A stretch of 64,000 nucleotides of DNA, from positions 2,170,001 through 2,234,000 of the forward strand of contig NZ_CP010429.1 in the NCBI RefSeq assembly GCF_000974425.1, given 5' to 3'. This DNA comes from Spirosoma radiotolerans (GTDB lineage: Bacteria; Bacteroidota; Bacteroidia; Cytophagales; Spirosomataceae). The notes under the pieces were generated by a model that ran no database searches, was not told where the DNA came from, and worked only from the letters and a program-made list of their open reading frames with translations. Positions 35,852-43,757 of this stretch are shown in pieces (position 1 is the stretch's first letter; the number at the start of each line of letters is the position of its first letter). The translations under genes and the position numbers were made by a program.

Positions 35852-36592
35852 ATGGAAGCCAACACATCATCTGAAAACCCCGAAAAGCTCGACCGAATTA
35901 TCGAAGCCCGGATGAAACTCAAACGTCGGTTTGAGGAGAAGATGGCCCAGACGCCCTCCGTAGCCGACCGCATGGACCGGGACGCCGGAGCGGGCCACGA
36001 AAAAGCACGTGGCTCCGGTCCACTTAATCGGCACGGTATGCCTACTGTACCCGTTGGACAAACGGTGACGACCAAGTGGCCTGTGCTCGATTTAGGATAC
36101 CAGCCAAGTATACCACTCGATAAATGGCAACTGAATATTGATGGGGAAGTAAATCATCCGGTCAGGCTCAAATGGGATGATCTGATGGCGTTGCCGCAAG
36201 TTGAAGACATTAGCGATTTTCACTGCGTGACGACCTGGTCGCGGCTGAATGTTCCCTGGGTAGGGGTTCGCTTCATGGATTTGGCCGCGCTGGTTGACCC
36301 CAAAGGCACCGCGACGCACGTGATGTGTTATGGCTACGATGGCTATTCAACAAACGTTGCGCTCGAAGAAGCTCTCAAACCCGACGTACTCCTGGTGCAT
36401 ACGGCCGATGGGAAACCGTTGACGCAGGAGCATGGCGGGCCGCTCCGCATGATTACGCCCCAGTTATATGCCTGGAAAGGGTCTAAATGGATCAAGCGTA
36501 TCGAGTTTCTCGATAAAAATCAACTTGGCTTCTGGGAAGAACGGGGCTATTCCAACACTGCCTATCCCTGGCGGAATGACCGATACAGTTGA
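35852..36592 (+). CDS. Sulfite oxidase-like molybdopterin oxidoreductase
   Basis: 246 residues. The SUOX/YedY molybdopterin fold is shown by DFHCVTTWSRLNVPWVGVRF, where the Cys is the molybdenum ligand, and by YDGYSTNVALEEAL and GGPLRMITPQLYAWKGSKW. No Tat signal is seen; the N-terminus is polar and charged, so the protein seems cytoplasmic, unlike YedY (MsrP). There is no neighbouring haem partner gene. Possible substrates are sulfite or other small oxyanions, but I cannot choose. The gene ends before a REP-like hairpin (36609-36685) that separates it from the convergent sugar isomerase. Confidence 0.85.
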   Translation: MEANTSSENPEKLDRIIEARMKLKRRFEEKMAQTPSVADRMDRDAGAGHEKARGSGPLNRHGMPTVPVGQTVTTKWPVLDLGYQPSIPLDKWQLNIDGEVNHPVRLKWDDLMALPQVEDISDFHCVTTWSRLNVPWVGVRFMDLAALVDPKGTATHVMCYGYDGYSTNVALEEALKPDVLLVHTADGKPLTQEHGGPLRMITPQLYAWKGSKWIKRIEFLDKNQLGFWEERGYSNTAYPWRNDRYS

Positions 36593-36608
36593 TAATGTAG
36601 AGACCGGT

Positions 36609-36685
36609 CCGCCGGTGCGGCCTACTTGTTTCTCTAATGCATCAGCCATTACGGCAGGGGAGACACAAGTAGACCGCACCAGCGG
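36609..36685. repeat. REP-like inverted repeat between convergent genes
   Basis: Bases 36609-36634 and 36660-36685 are 26-base inverted arms with only three mismatches, around a 25-base loop. The core is GGTGCGGyCTACTTGT. It fills the gap between the stops of the sulfite-oxidase-like and SIS genes and lacks T tracts. It may end transcription from both sides or be a mobile palindrome. Confidence 0.65.
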
Positions 36686-36703
36686 TCGCTGATCATCACA
36701 CTA

Positions 36704-37261
36704 TTACGATTCAATAAATCCGTAGCACAGCATGTGGCAAATGGTCATTTGGGCGTCTTCTACACGGCCATAATGTTCATCCTGAATAATGATGGATTCG
36801 TGGGCAATGTCGGCTAACCGTCCGCCTTTTCCTCCGACAAGTGCAATGGTTGTCAGGCCATTGTCATTTGCCCATTGCACGGCCTTTACTACATTGGGCG
36901 AGTTACCGCTTACGCTCAGCGTTAGCACCAGGTCGCCGGGGCGGGCGTAATTCTGAAGCTGCCGGAGGTAGACATCTTCGTAAGCGTAGTCGTTGCCGAG
37001 GGCCGTAATCCAGGATACATTCTCATTGAGCGACAGGCATCGGAAACGGCGCCCCATCTTATCCGACGCGCTTTTGCCAAGGTCGGTAATAAAGTGCGAT
37101 ACATTCGATGCACTGCCTCCGTTGCCAAAGGCAAACAACTGCCGATCCTGTTCCCAGCATTTTTTGATAAGATCAATGAGATGCTCAACTTTATCGATGG
37201 GTATGGCATCGTAGGCTCGTTTCTGCCGGTCAAGATAATGTCTGAAGTAGGTCTGGTTCAT
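36704..37261 (-). CDS. Phosphoheptose isomerase-like SIS protein
   Basis: 185 residues, the usual size for GmhA-type proteins. The motif FGNGGSASNVSHF binds the sugar phosphate and LTLSVSGNSPNVV is the second SIS loop. HYGRVEDAQMTICHML near the end carries the His and Gln residues that bind zinc in GmhA. GmhA converts sedoheptulose 7-phosphate to D-glycero-heptose 7-phosphate for ADP-heptose. SNVSH replaces the usual AADAQH in the first loop, so the substrate may differ. It is next to a ROK sugar kinase, 85 bases away. Confidence 0.82.
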   Translation of the reverse strand: MNQTYFRHYLDRQKRAYDAIPIDKVEHLIDLIKKCWEQDRQLFAFGNGGSASNVSHFITDLGKSASDKMGRRFRCLSLNENVSWITALGNDYAYEDVYLRQLQNYARPGDLVLTLSVSGNSPNVVKAVQWANDNGLTTIALVGGKGGRLADIAHESIIIQDEHYGRVEDAQMTICHMLCYGFIES

Positions 37262-37315
37262 GGGGAATCAGGGTAGGGGTTGACAATCAGTAAATAAGGA
37301 AAAAATATGGGTCTA

Positions 37316-37335
37316 AACGGCGATCACTCGCCGTT
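37316..37335 (-). terminator. Short hairpin after the ROK kinase gene
   Basis: AACGGCGA and TCGCCGTT pair perfectly around a TCAC loop. On the minus strand a T6 run comes only ten bases after the stem, so termination may be partial. Confidence 0.4.
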
Positions 37336-37346
37336 CACGCCATTTG

Positions 37347-38303
37347 TCAGGGTTGGCCCATCGTTAATGACAAGGCACCGACTGGTACGGCGTCTTCGCC
37401 TAATTTGGCTAATAACACGACCGGCGGGGGCTGAAATGATTTCATGACAAAACGGGGAAGCGTCTGCCGAACAGCCGCCCGGAGCGGCTCACCGATGAGC
37501 GACAAACCGCCACCCAGCACGATCGCGTCTGGATGAAACAGATGCGTCACGTGCGAAAGGCCCAGGGCCAGAACGGAACCAATCTGTTCGATCAACATGC
37601 GGGCAACGGGATCACTGGCTTCGTAGGCTGGATGTAAGAAGCGGGCTTCCTTTCCGACTATGCCCGACGCGTGGGCTTGCTGAACGGCTATCTTCAACGC
37701 CGAATCATCGGGCAGTTGTGGGATAAGGTCTCTTATCTGCTGATCGACTGCCCAGCCCGATACGGTCTGCTCGATGGTTTGTCCCGGCAATGGGTTCCCA
37801 TCGGCGCTTTCGCTGGGTGGCACCAGCCATAAATGACCAATCTCGGCTTCGCCTGGCATGGCTCCGTGGTATAAGGTTTTGTTGATGACCATGCCACCGC
37901 CAACCCCACTACCGAGCGTGACATAAAACACGCGGTTGAAACCCGTGGCTACACCATGTCGGGCTTCGCCCAGAGCAGCCACGTTCGCATCATTCTCGAC
38001 GTATACCGAAGCGTCCGGCAAAAGTTCGTTAAGCCAGGCAGTCAGATCAACATCCGCCCAGCCGCCAATCTGGTGAGAGGTTGCAATTCGCCCGGTTTGC
38101 CAATCGACCGGACCACCAAACCCGACGCCAACAGCCTGGGGTGGTTCGGGCAACTGACGAATAGTTGTGGCTATCTGCGTCCGTATACCATCGGCACCTT
38201 GCTCCGGGTCAACGGCGTAACGAAATCGCTCAGCAATCTTCCCGTTGCTGTCACCGGTTACTATCTGCAATTTTGTTCCGCCAATTTCAATACCGAGATT
38301 CAT
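37347..38303 (-). CDS. ROK family sugar kinase
   Basis: 318 residues. The N-terminus NLGIEIGGTKLQIV is the phosphate-binding DxGGT motif of the ROK family (Glu in place of Asp). VYVENDANVAALGEA holds the catalytic Asp and LGSGVGGGMVINKTLYHGAMPGEAEIGHL the sugar-binding Glu and His. The usual ROK zinc cysteines (CxCGxxGC) are missing here: after GEAEIGHLWL the text runs VPPSESADG, so this is a zinc-free variant. Glucose or a similar hexose is the likely substrate. It runs in the same direction as the SIS gene; between them lies an eight-base hairpin at 37316-37335. Confidence 0.85.
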   Translation of the reverse strand: MNLGIEIGGTKLQIVTGDSNGKIAERFRYAVDPEQGADGIRTQIATTIRQLPEPPQAVGVGFGGPVDWQTGRIATSHQIGGWADVDLTAWLNELLPDASVYVENDANVAALGEARHGVATGFNRVFYVTLGSGVGGGMVINKTLYHGAMPGEAEIGHLWLVPPSESADGNPLPGQTIEQTVSGWAVDQQIRDLIPQLPDDSALKIAVQQAHASGIVGKEARFLHPAYEASDPVARMLIEQIGSVLALGLSHVTHLFHPDAIVLGGGLSLIGEPLRAAVRQTLPRFVMKSFQPPPVVLLAKLGEDAVPVGALSLTMGQP

Positions 38304-38368
38304 AGAAAGGTGGGTGATTTTTGACTGATTAGGGAAATCGGTAAATAACTATTTCGCTCGTTCAACGC

Positions 38369-40015
38369 CTATTTACGGCCCTGATTCATCGTGGCCCGGC
38401 CGAGGTAAATTTCATCGCCTTTCAGTGTGATGGTTGTGTAAAACGAATATCCATTCTGGACATAGCGCATCATGACCTTATTGGTTTGATTCGGTTGAGC
38501 ATAAGCTTTGGTAGCGGCTATCAAGATCTGGTCGCCATTCACGATGGCCCGAACAAAGGGTACGTCGTGGGTTTTGATCTGATTCGCGTTGTATTTGTAC
38601 CATGTTTGACCGCCATCGTACGAACACTCGGTTGCTTCGTTAAGATAAGTTTCCCGTCCGTTGAACAAATCGCTATGGTGCTTGAAAAGGCGCCACAGGC
38701 CATGAACATAATGTTCGTAACAGGTATAATTTCGGTCGTTGCCAAGACCTTTCTGGTTTGGATCGCTCGGTGAGGGTTGGTCTGGGATCAGATCCGTATG
38801 ATCATCCCAGAACAAAGCGCCATAAGCCCCTGTAAACCAGTAAAAAATGCCCATTCCTTCGGCTACGGCAGGCGGAGCCGCATGTTCGGCTTTGCTGCTA
38901 TTGGGCAGTTCACTTTGGGTATTGAACAGCCATTGCCAGGCAATCCGCTTTTTGGGCGATAATTTCATGTTAACCTCCTGCTCACCTAGCAAAGCGGCCA
39001 GCCAATGCCGGTCGCCATCGCCGGTATGCCGGATCGAATAGTCGAAATCCGGATACACGTAATAGGTGCCCGGCATTTGAAAATCGGCGTAGTCACCAAA
39101 CGATTTGCCGATAATATCATCGGGCATTCCGCGCTGGCGGCTGTTGTTAGTGTGCCGGGCCGGCATCGTCCAGAGCCACTCGGGCGTGGCTTTGTAATCG
39201 TCGGCTCTCGAATAACCTACGCTGTTATGCAGAACTGGCGCAATAGAACCTACCTGCGTTTGCGGGCTGATGTTCTCCTTGATCGTTTTAATCATGTAGG
39301 TATACAAGTTGGCCTGTTCCTGCCGATTGCCCACACTGGTATTGTCGTTCTCGATATCTAGAAAAATGAATCCATAGGTATTTTTTGTCCCACCGGGGGG
39401 GCAGTCGCCAAAGCCAAAGCAGGCTCCGCTTAGTTCGGTGGATGCCTGAAACAAGGTGTTTCGGTTGAGGGGTGCTGGCCGGGCACCTGGGGTAGCGGGT
39501 GGCGTTCGGTATAAGGTTTCGCCCGCTTTTTCGCTGTTTTCGGCCCACGACAACCCAAAGGCATCTCTGAAATAGCCGCGGTAAACGATCCAGGCACGCT
39601 GGCTGAGCTGGAGCGCACTTTTCCAGCCTTTTGCCGGAAAGCCATCTTTCCAAAGTTCAACGCCGGGCACCATTCGGGTCTGGTCGACGGCGGAGAAGCC
39701 CCGCCGGAAAATCTTGGTGCGGTCCTGCTGGACGTGGAGGTTACGACCAGCCCCGCAAAAGGTAATTGTTTTAGTGGCGGGTAACGTAAAGTCGCTGACA
39801 ATGTCGAGGTTATAATATCCTTTGCGGGTGCTGGGCGTGGGCGTGAAGCGGGATCGTGGAGTAGGAGAAAGGGCTGTTTGCGCAGGGAGCGGTCCCTGTA
39901 ACTGAACGGCCTTTACCATATCTGACTCATTCTCGTTCGATTGCCAGTACCAGTAGCCCGTACCCGCTAAACTGATCACTAAACCCAGGGCAAGTACTTT
40001 CATAAGTGGCTTCAA
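38369..40015 (-). CDS. Unknown secreted or membrane-anchored protein (548 aa)
   Basis: I do not recognise a family. A single hydrophobic helix near the N-terminus (VLALGLVISLAGTGYWYW) is followed by a Pro/Thr/Ser-rich linker to about residue 70, so the bulk should face the periplasm or outside. The body contains YGFIFLDIENDNT, an acid-rich strand end reminiscent of TIM-barrel glycoside hydrolases, WLWTMPARH, TYYVYPDFDYS, IAWQWLF, IFYWFTGAYGALFWDD and CSYDGGQTWYKY, the last like an Asp-box or sialidase repeat. Many Trp and Tyr residues suggest carbohydrate contact. A hydrolase-like function is only a guess. It sits between the ROK kinase and aguB, with a terminator-like hairpin upstream. Confidence 0.7.
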   Translation of the reverse strand: MKPLMKVLALGLVISLAGTGYWYWQSNENESDMVKAVQLQGPLPAQTALSPTPRSRFTPTPSTRKGYYNLDIVSDFTLPATKTITFCGAGRNLHVQQDRTKIFRRGFSAVDQTRMVPGVELWKDGFPAKGWKSALQLSQRAWIVYRGYFRDAFGLSWAENSEKAGETLYRTPPATPGARPAPLNRNTLFQASTELSGACFGFGDCPPGGTKNTYGFIFLDIENDNTSVGNRQEQANLYTYMIKTIKENISPQTQVGSIAPVLHNSVGYSRADDYKATPEWLWTMPARHTNNSRQRGMPDDIIGKSFGDYADFQMPGTYYVYPDFDYSIRHTGDGDRHWLAALLGEQEVNMKLSPKKRIAWQWLFNTQSELPNSSKAEHAAPPAVAEGMGIFYWFTGAYGALFWDDHTDLIPDQPSPSDPNQKGLGNDRNYTCYEHYVHGLWRLFKHHSDLFNGRETYLNEATECSYDGGQTWYKYNANQIKTHDVPFVRAIVNGDQILIAATKAYAQPNQTNKVMMRYVQNGYSFYTTITLKGDEIYLGRATMNQGRK

Positions 40016-40069
40016 GGTGGTTGGGGTTCTGATGGACGGCCGCTAAATTACATCATACCCGTAAAACGA

Positions 40070-40089
40070 GGGGCATCCAACGTTGCCCC
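40070..40089 (-). terminator. Terminator-like hairpin after aguB
   Basis: GGGGCA (40070-40075) pairs with TGCCCC (40084-40089). On the minus strand TCGTTTT follows the stem. It lies 28 bases after the aguB stop. Confidence 0.5.
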
Positions 40090-40116
40090 ATTGGGACTCA
40101 GCTATCGTGCATCCAG

Positions 40117-40992
40117 TTATTCCTGGTCGATGTACCGTTTCGTTATGGGTTGATACGAATCGATCCGGCGGTCGCGGAAGTAGGGCCAGGTAGTGCGGTA
40201 TTTTTCGGAAAGAGCCAGATCAACCGGTTGAACATGAACCAGTTCCTGATCATGGGGAGCGAGGTAAAGCAACGAACCAAAGGGATTGGCTACGAATGAA
40301 CCGCCCCAGAACTGCTGATCGGCCTCACGACCTACGCGGTTCACAGCTACAACGTGCACCCCGTTCGCAATGGCGTGGCTCCGCTGAATGGTTTGCCAGG
40401 CGTTGTATTGCTCGGTGTTCTGGGCTGGATCGGGTTCGTTGGTATCCCAGCCAATAGCCGTGGGGTAAAAAAGAATTTCGGCACCCATCAACGCCGTAAT
40501 GCGGGCGGCTTCAGGATACCACTGGTCCCAGCAGATCAGGACGCCAATCCGGGCAAATTTTGTATCGAACACTTTATACCCCAGGTCGCCGGGCGTAAAG
40601 TAGAATTTTTCGTAGTAGCCGGGATCATCCGGGATGTGCATCTTCCGATATTTGCCCAGGTAAGTACCATCGGCATCCAGAACAGCGGTTGTGTTGTGGT
40701 ATAAGCCCTGCGCCCGTTTCTCGAAGAGCGACGCAATGATAACGACGCCTAACTCACCGGCCAACTGAGCCAGTCGGTCGGTTGTGGGGCCGGGAATGGC
40801 TTCGGCCAGGCCAAAGTTATGGTGGTCTTCTACGTCGCAGAAATACAGCGACGTAAACAACTCCTGCAGGCAAACGATCTGGGCACCTTTCTGAGCCGCT
40901 TCGCGAATGCCGCTGATGGCTTTTTGAATATTGGTCTCGACATCTGCCGAGCAACTCATCTGTACTAAACCAATAGAAACGTTCTTAGACAT
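40117..40992 (-). CDS. aguB: N-carbamoylputrescine amidase (nitrilase family)
   Basis: 291 residues from ATG 40992, which begins MSKNVSIGLVQM as in the family. The frame stays open much further upstream, but that part has no homology character and runs into the divergent gene. The nitrilase triad is Glu44 (CLQELF), Lys117 (YRKMHIPDDPGYYEKFYF) and Cys154 (VLICWDQWYPEAAR). The DDPGYYEKFYFTPGD segment and WDTNEPDPAQNTEQYNAW are typical of AguB. It converts N-carbamoylputrescine to putrescine in the agmatine route. The partner agmatine deiminase is not in the window. A TACTTTTG element ends four bases before the ATG, so the mRNA may be nearly leaderless. Confidence 0.93.
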   Translation of the reverse strand: MSKNVSIGLVQMSCSADVETNIQKAISGIREAAQKGAQIVCLQELFTSLYFCDVEDHHNFGLAEAIPGPTTDRLAQLAGELGVVIIASLFEKRAQGLYHNTTAVLDADGTYLGKYRKMHIPDDPGYYEKFYFTPGDLGYKVFDTKFARIGVLICWDQWYPEAARITALMGAEILFYPTAIGWDTNEPDPAQNTEQYNAWQTIQRSHAIANGVHVVAVNRVGREADQQFWGGSFVANPFGSLLYLAPHDQELVHVQPVDLALSEKYRTTWPYFRDRRIDSYQPITKRYIDQE

Positions 40993-40996
40993 GGTA

Positions 40997-41004
40997 CAAA
41001 AGTA
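40997..41004 (-). promoter_or_regulatory. Candidate -7 element TACTTTTG for aguB
   Basis: Exact TAnnTTTG on the minus strand, with a TTG about 22 bases further upstream. Only four bases separate it from the ATG, which would put the transcript start at or next to the start codon. Confidence 0.5.
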
Positions 41005-41185
41005 GGGGGTTCTACATGGATGGCCCCAACTTTTAACAAAAAGGTTATTGGACGGGTTCGGGAAGAAAGTTTTTGCGGGCAGGAGTTGACGTTTGTGGCT
41101 CAGGGTTCGTAGTTTGCAGTAACTAAACCTCGTTCCAACGACATACAGGTTGAACGGCAATTTCGAAACCACAAACAACACAGTT

Positions 41186-42286
41186 ATGACTTCTCGCAGA
41201 ACCTTCCTGCATACGACGGCGCTTACCGGCGTTGCCGCAGCCATGGCGCCCAACGCACTTTGGGCGGGCACCAGACCCGCCAAGGATAAACTTGGCGTGG
41301 CACTGGTTGGTCTGGGTTATTACAGTACCGACCTGCTGGCTCCGGCATTACAAAAAACCAAAAACTGCTACCTCGCTGGCATTGTGACAGGTACACCTGC
41401 CAAGGCCGAAAAATGGAAAAAGCAGTATAACATTCCGGATAAAAACATCTACTCGTACCAGACCTTCGACCAGATCGCCAACAACCCCGACATCGACGTC
41501 ATCTATGTTGTTTTGCCACCTTCTATGCACGAGGAGTATGTCGTCCGGGCGGCTAAGGCGGGAAAACACGTCTGGGTGGAGAAGCCAATGGCGGTTACGG
41601 CCAAGGAGTGTCAGAATATGATTGACGCCTGTAACAAGAACAAAGTATCGCTGGCTGTTGGTTATCGGCTCCACCACGAGCCCAATACGCAGGAGTACGT
41701 GAAAAGCCTGCGGGATGGCAAAATTGGCAAAATCCAGATGGTCAGTTGCTCGGCGGGTTATCTCGACAACCGGACTGATCACTGGAAGCAGAAGAAAGAA
41801 ATGGGGGGCGGTGTCATGTACGACATGGGTGTGTATGTGTTGCAGGGCGCCCGGCTGGCAACAGGTGAAGAGCCCATTGCCGTAACGGCCCAGCAATACA
41901 CAACCCGCCCCGACATTTATAAAAATGGACTCGATGAAACGTCAATGGCCCAGCTCGTTTTCCCAAGTGGTGCCCGCGCGGCCGTTCAATCCAGTTACGG
42001 GATGAACATGAACTTTCTGGACGTAACGGGTAGTAAAGGCACATTGCGGATGGAGCCTTACTCCGCCTACAACGGTCAGAAAGGTGTCTGGAGTGGAAAT
42101 GGGGGCAAAATTGAGCATCCCTACGAAGTGCCCTGGCAGCAGACTAAACAAATGGACGACGATGCCGAAGCCATCATGAATAAGAAACCGATGCTGGTAC
42201 CGGGAGAAGAAGGGCTACGTGATATAAAAATCGTAGAGGCTATCTACGAAGCTGCCCGAACAGGCAAGCAAGTAAAGATTAGTTGA
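41186..42286 (+). CDS. Tat-exported Gfo/Idh/MocA oxidoreductase (glucose-fructose oxidoreductase-like)
   Basis: 366 residues from ATG 41186. The start opens with TSRRTFLHTTALTG, a twin-arginine signal, so the folded protein with its cofactor should be exported to the periplasm. An in-frame TTG at 41150 only adds residues ahead of the signal. The Rossmann part has VALVGLGYYSTDLLAPAL, and EKPMAVTAKECQNMI is the family motif carrying the catalytic-region Lys. YDMGVYVLQGARLATGEEP follows in the second domain. The form resembles glucose-fructose oxidoreductase, which keeps NADP tightly bound. Substrate unknown. A terminator lies at 42405-42437. It is divergent from aguB with a 193-base spacer. Confidence 0.9.
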   Translation: MTSRRTFLHTTALTGVAAAMAPNALWAGTRPAKDKLGVALVGLGYYSTDLLAPALQKTKNCYLAGIVTGTPAKAEKWKKQYNIPDKNIYSYQTFDQIANNPDIDVIYVVLPPSMHEEYVVRAAKAGKHVWVEKPMAVTAKECQNMIDACNKNKVSLAVGYRLHHEPNTQEYVKSLRDGKIGKIQMVSCSAGYLDNRTDHWKQKKEMGGGVMYDMGVYVLQGARLATGEEPIAVTAQQYTTRPDIYKNGLDETSMAQLVFPSGARAAVQSSYGMNMNFLDVTGSKGTLRMEPYSAYNGQKGVWSGNGGKIEHPYEVPWQQTKQMDDDAEAIMNKKPMLVPGEEGLRDIKIVEAIYEAARTGKQVKIS

Positions 42287-42404
42287 TAAATTTTATGATT
42301 AAACTCAAATCGCCCGATTGGACAAGTACGCTGTTTTGTAAGGTGTTATCGGGTATAGTATTTTAGTTGTATTCTATTGGTGTTTTTGTTGTGATATATA
42401 AAGT

Positions 42405-42437
42405 CGGGCGGCTCATTTGGTGAGCCGCCCGCTTTTT
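42405..42437 (+). terminator. Strong hairpin terminator after the Gfo/Idh/MocA gene
   Basis: CGGGCGGCTCA (42405-42415) pairs over 11 bases with 42421-42431, loop TTTGG, then C and five T. It ends only 24 bases before the next start codon, so the small gene downstream would need a promoter inside this short interval or read-through. Confidence 0.85.
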
Positions 42438-42461
42438 GTTTATTTCGCTTGTCAACCCCGT

Positions 42462-42701
42462 ATGCCTATGCAACCTGCCGATTTTACCAGCCTTTCTGCC
42501 GACCAGCAACTCGATACTCTTTATTTTACGGGCGACATTCTCGCCAATCGTTACGAAGGCGAGCATATATTTCTGCTTTATAACCTGCGCGACTTCTACG
42601 TCGAACTGCGCTACGACGCCTACAACAACAACCTGCATCAGGTGACGGCGTTTCAGGATATGGGAAAGTTGGAGCCCTATCTTCCCTATTTATCCCTTTA
42701 A
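42462..42701 (+). CDS. Small unknown acidic protein (79 aa)
   Basis: 79 residues from ATG 42462 (a second ATG at 42468 is equally possible). No signal peptide or membrane helix. It reads as a compact alpha/beta protein with QLDTLYFTGDIL, RYEGEHIFLLYNLRDFYVELRYD and a C-terminal LEPYLPYLSL. I do not recognise the family. The codon pattern and the strongly patterned protein argue for a real gene, although it lies right behind a strong terminator. Its stop overlaps the stop of the convergent SGNH gene by four bases (TTAA). Confidence 0.7.
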   Translation: MPMQPADFTSLSADQQLDTLYFTGDILANRYEGEHIFLLYNLRDFYVELRYDAYNNNLHQVTAFQDMGKLEPYLPYLSL

Positions 42702-43699
42702 ATCCGGGCCTTCCGGCGGACCAGATCGAGCCATTGCTGACGAGCTTCACACGTCCAGTGCGTGTCGCTCTTTAAATAGGGCGATTGGGGACTTGCCTTG
42801 AAGGCTTCATACGTATTGATCGTAGGTACCCGCAGGTTAGGGTGCTGTTGAACCCGTTCGATCAGGTGGTTGTAATCTCCCCGATTCGCTTCCAGAATAC
42901 TGGCTTTGTTCGGAATCATCGACAGGTACACTGCATCGAAACCAAGCCGTTTGTACCGTTCCGCAACGGCATTGATGCTGTCGACCAGCACCGTAATTTC
43001 CTTATCCGGTATATGGGTAAACGACGAAATCTTTGTTTTGGTAGTATCTATATCGCTCCGTAAAAACAGATTTTTGTGATCTTCCGATAAGCTGACGCTG
43101 GCGCTTTCCCGGTTGAACCAGTTCAGGGTCAGGCTGGCTTTTAACTCCTTAAACCAAAAGGCCCAATCCCGACTAAATAAGGCCGATTCGAGCCGTTCTT
43201 CCATATCGCTTCGGTGGAACTCATTGCTGAGTTGTTGCCGTAGCGGAAGTTTCGGGGCAGGTGTCTTGCTGGTATCGGTCTGGACGACAAACTCATGGAT
43301 GGGTCGAAAAAAATGATCGCGCATGTGCCGTTCTACAGATTCCATCAACAGCACGTTCCGTTTGGCCGGGTCGAGTTGAATCCGTTGCTGAAAATCCCAC
43401 GCGACGCGTTGGAAGTGACTAACCTGGAAGTCGGATTGTGTAAGTCGTTGCGGCTCGGAGAAGCTATCGCCAATAATGTAGAGGTGCGTGGAAGCGGTGT
43501 CGCTCGACCGGTTCGAGGAAGCACAAACGGGTTTGTCCTCTTTAAACTGCGGCAGCGCCGAGAGCCGGTAGAGGTCGCCAAATCGATAATCGTCCACGAC
43601 AATGCCTGCTTTGTAGAGGCCGTGCAAGACGGTACTCGACAGGCCGCCCGCCCAAAGAAGGAGGGCAATCACTAAAATGGTGTAGCGTAAAACGCGCAT
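42698..43699 (-). CDS. SGNH/AlgX-like (DHHW-type) envelope protein
   Basis: 333 residues from ATG 43699, where a membrane helix begins (MRVLRYTILVIALLLWAGG); a start at 43804 would overlap the upstream gene by 47 bases. After the helix comes HLYIIGDSFSEPQ, an SGNH block I motif with the nucleophilic Ser, and near the end YLKSDTHWTCEA, the Asp-x-His pair in the form seen in AlgX/AlgJ and DHHW proteins. Those proteins handle O-acetyl groups on exported polysaccharide. It is the distal gene of the 56835-42698 run, and the OafA-like acyltransferase at 47574 could supply acyl groups. The role is inferred from motifs only. Confidence 0.72.
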   Translation of the reverse strand: MRVLRYTILVIALLLWAGGLSSTVLHGLYKAGIVVDDYRFGDLYRLSALPQFKEDKPVCASSNRSSDTASTHLYIIGDSFSEPQRLTQSDFQVSHFQRVAWDFQQRIQLDPAKRNVLLMESVERHMRDHFFRPIHEFVVQTDTSKTPAPKLPLRQQLSNEFHRSDMEERLESALFSRDWAFWFKELKASLTLNWFNRESASVSLSEDHKNLFLRSDIDTTKTKISSFTHIPDKEITVLVDSINAVAERYKRLGFDAVYLSMIPNKASILEANRGDYNHLIERVQQHPNLRVPTINTYEAFKASPQSPYLKSDTHWTCEARQQWLDLVRRKARI

Positions 43700-43757
43700 G
43701 ACTCTAAAGAGGTGGACCGTAATACGGCGTAAAACGAACGCTGATCCCCGAATTAAT

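Noticed and set aside
40993..41283. N-terminal extension of aguB by about 97 residues
   Set aside because: The extension is not family-like, crosses the divergent promoter region and overlaps the start of the Gfo/Idh/MocA gene; ATG 40992 gives the exact family start.
42287..42461. Promoter for the 79-residue gene
   Set aside because: No TAnnTTTG or other convincing element was found in the spacer, so none is annotated.
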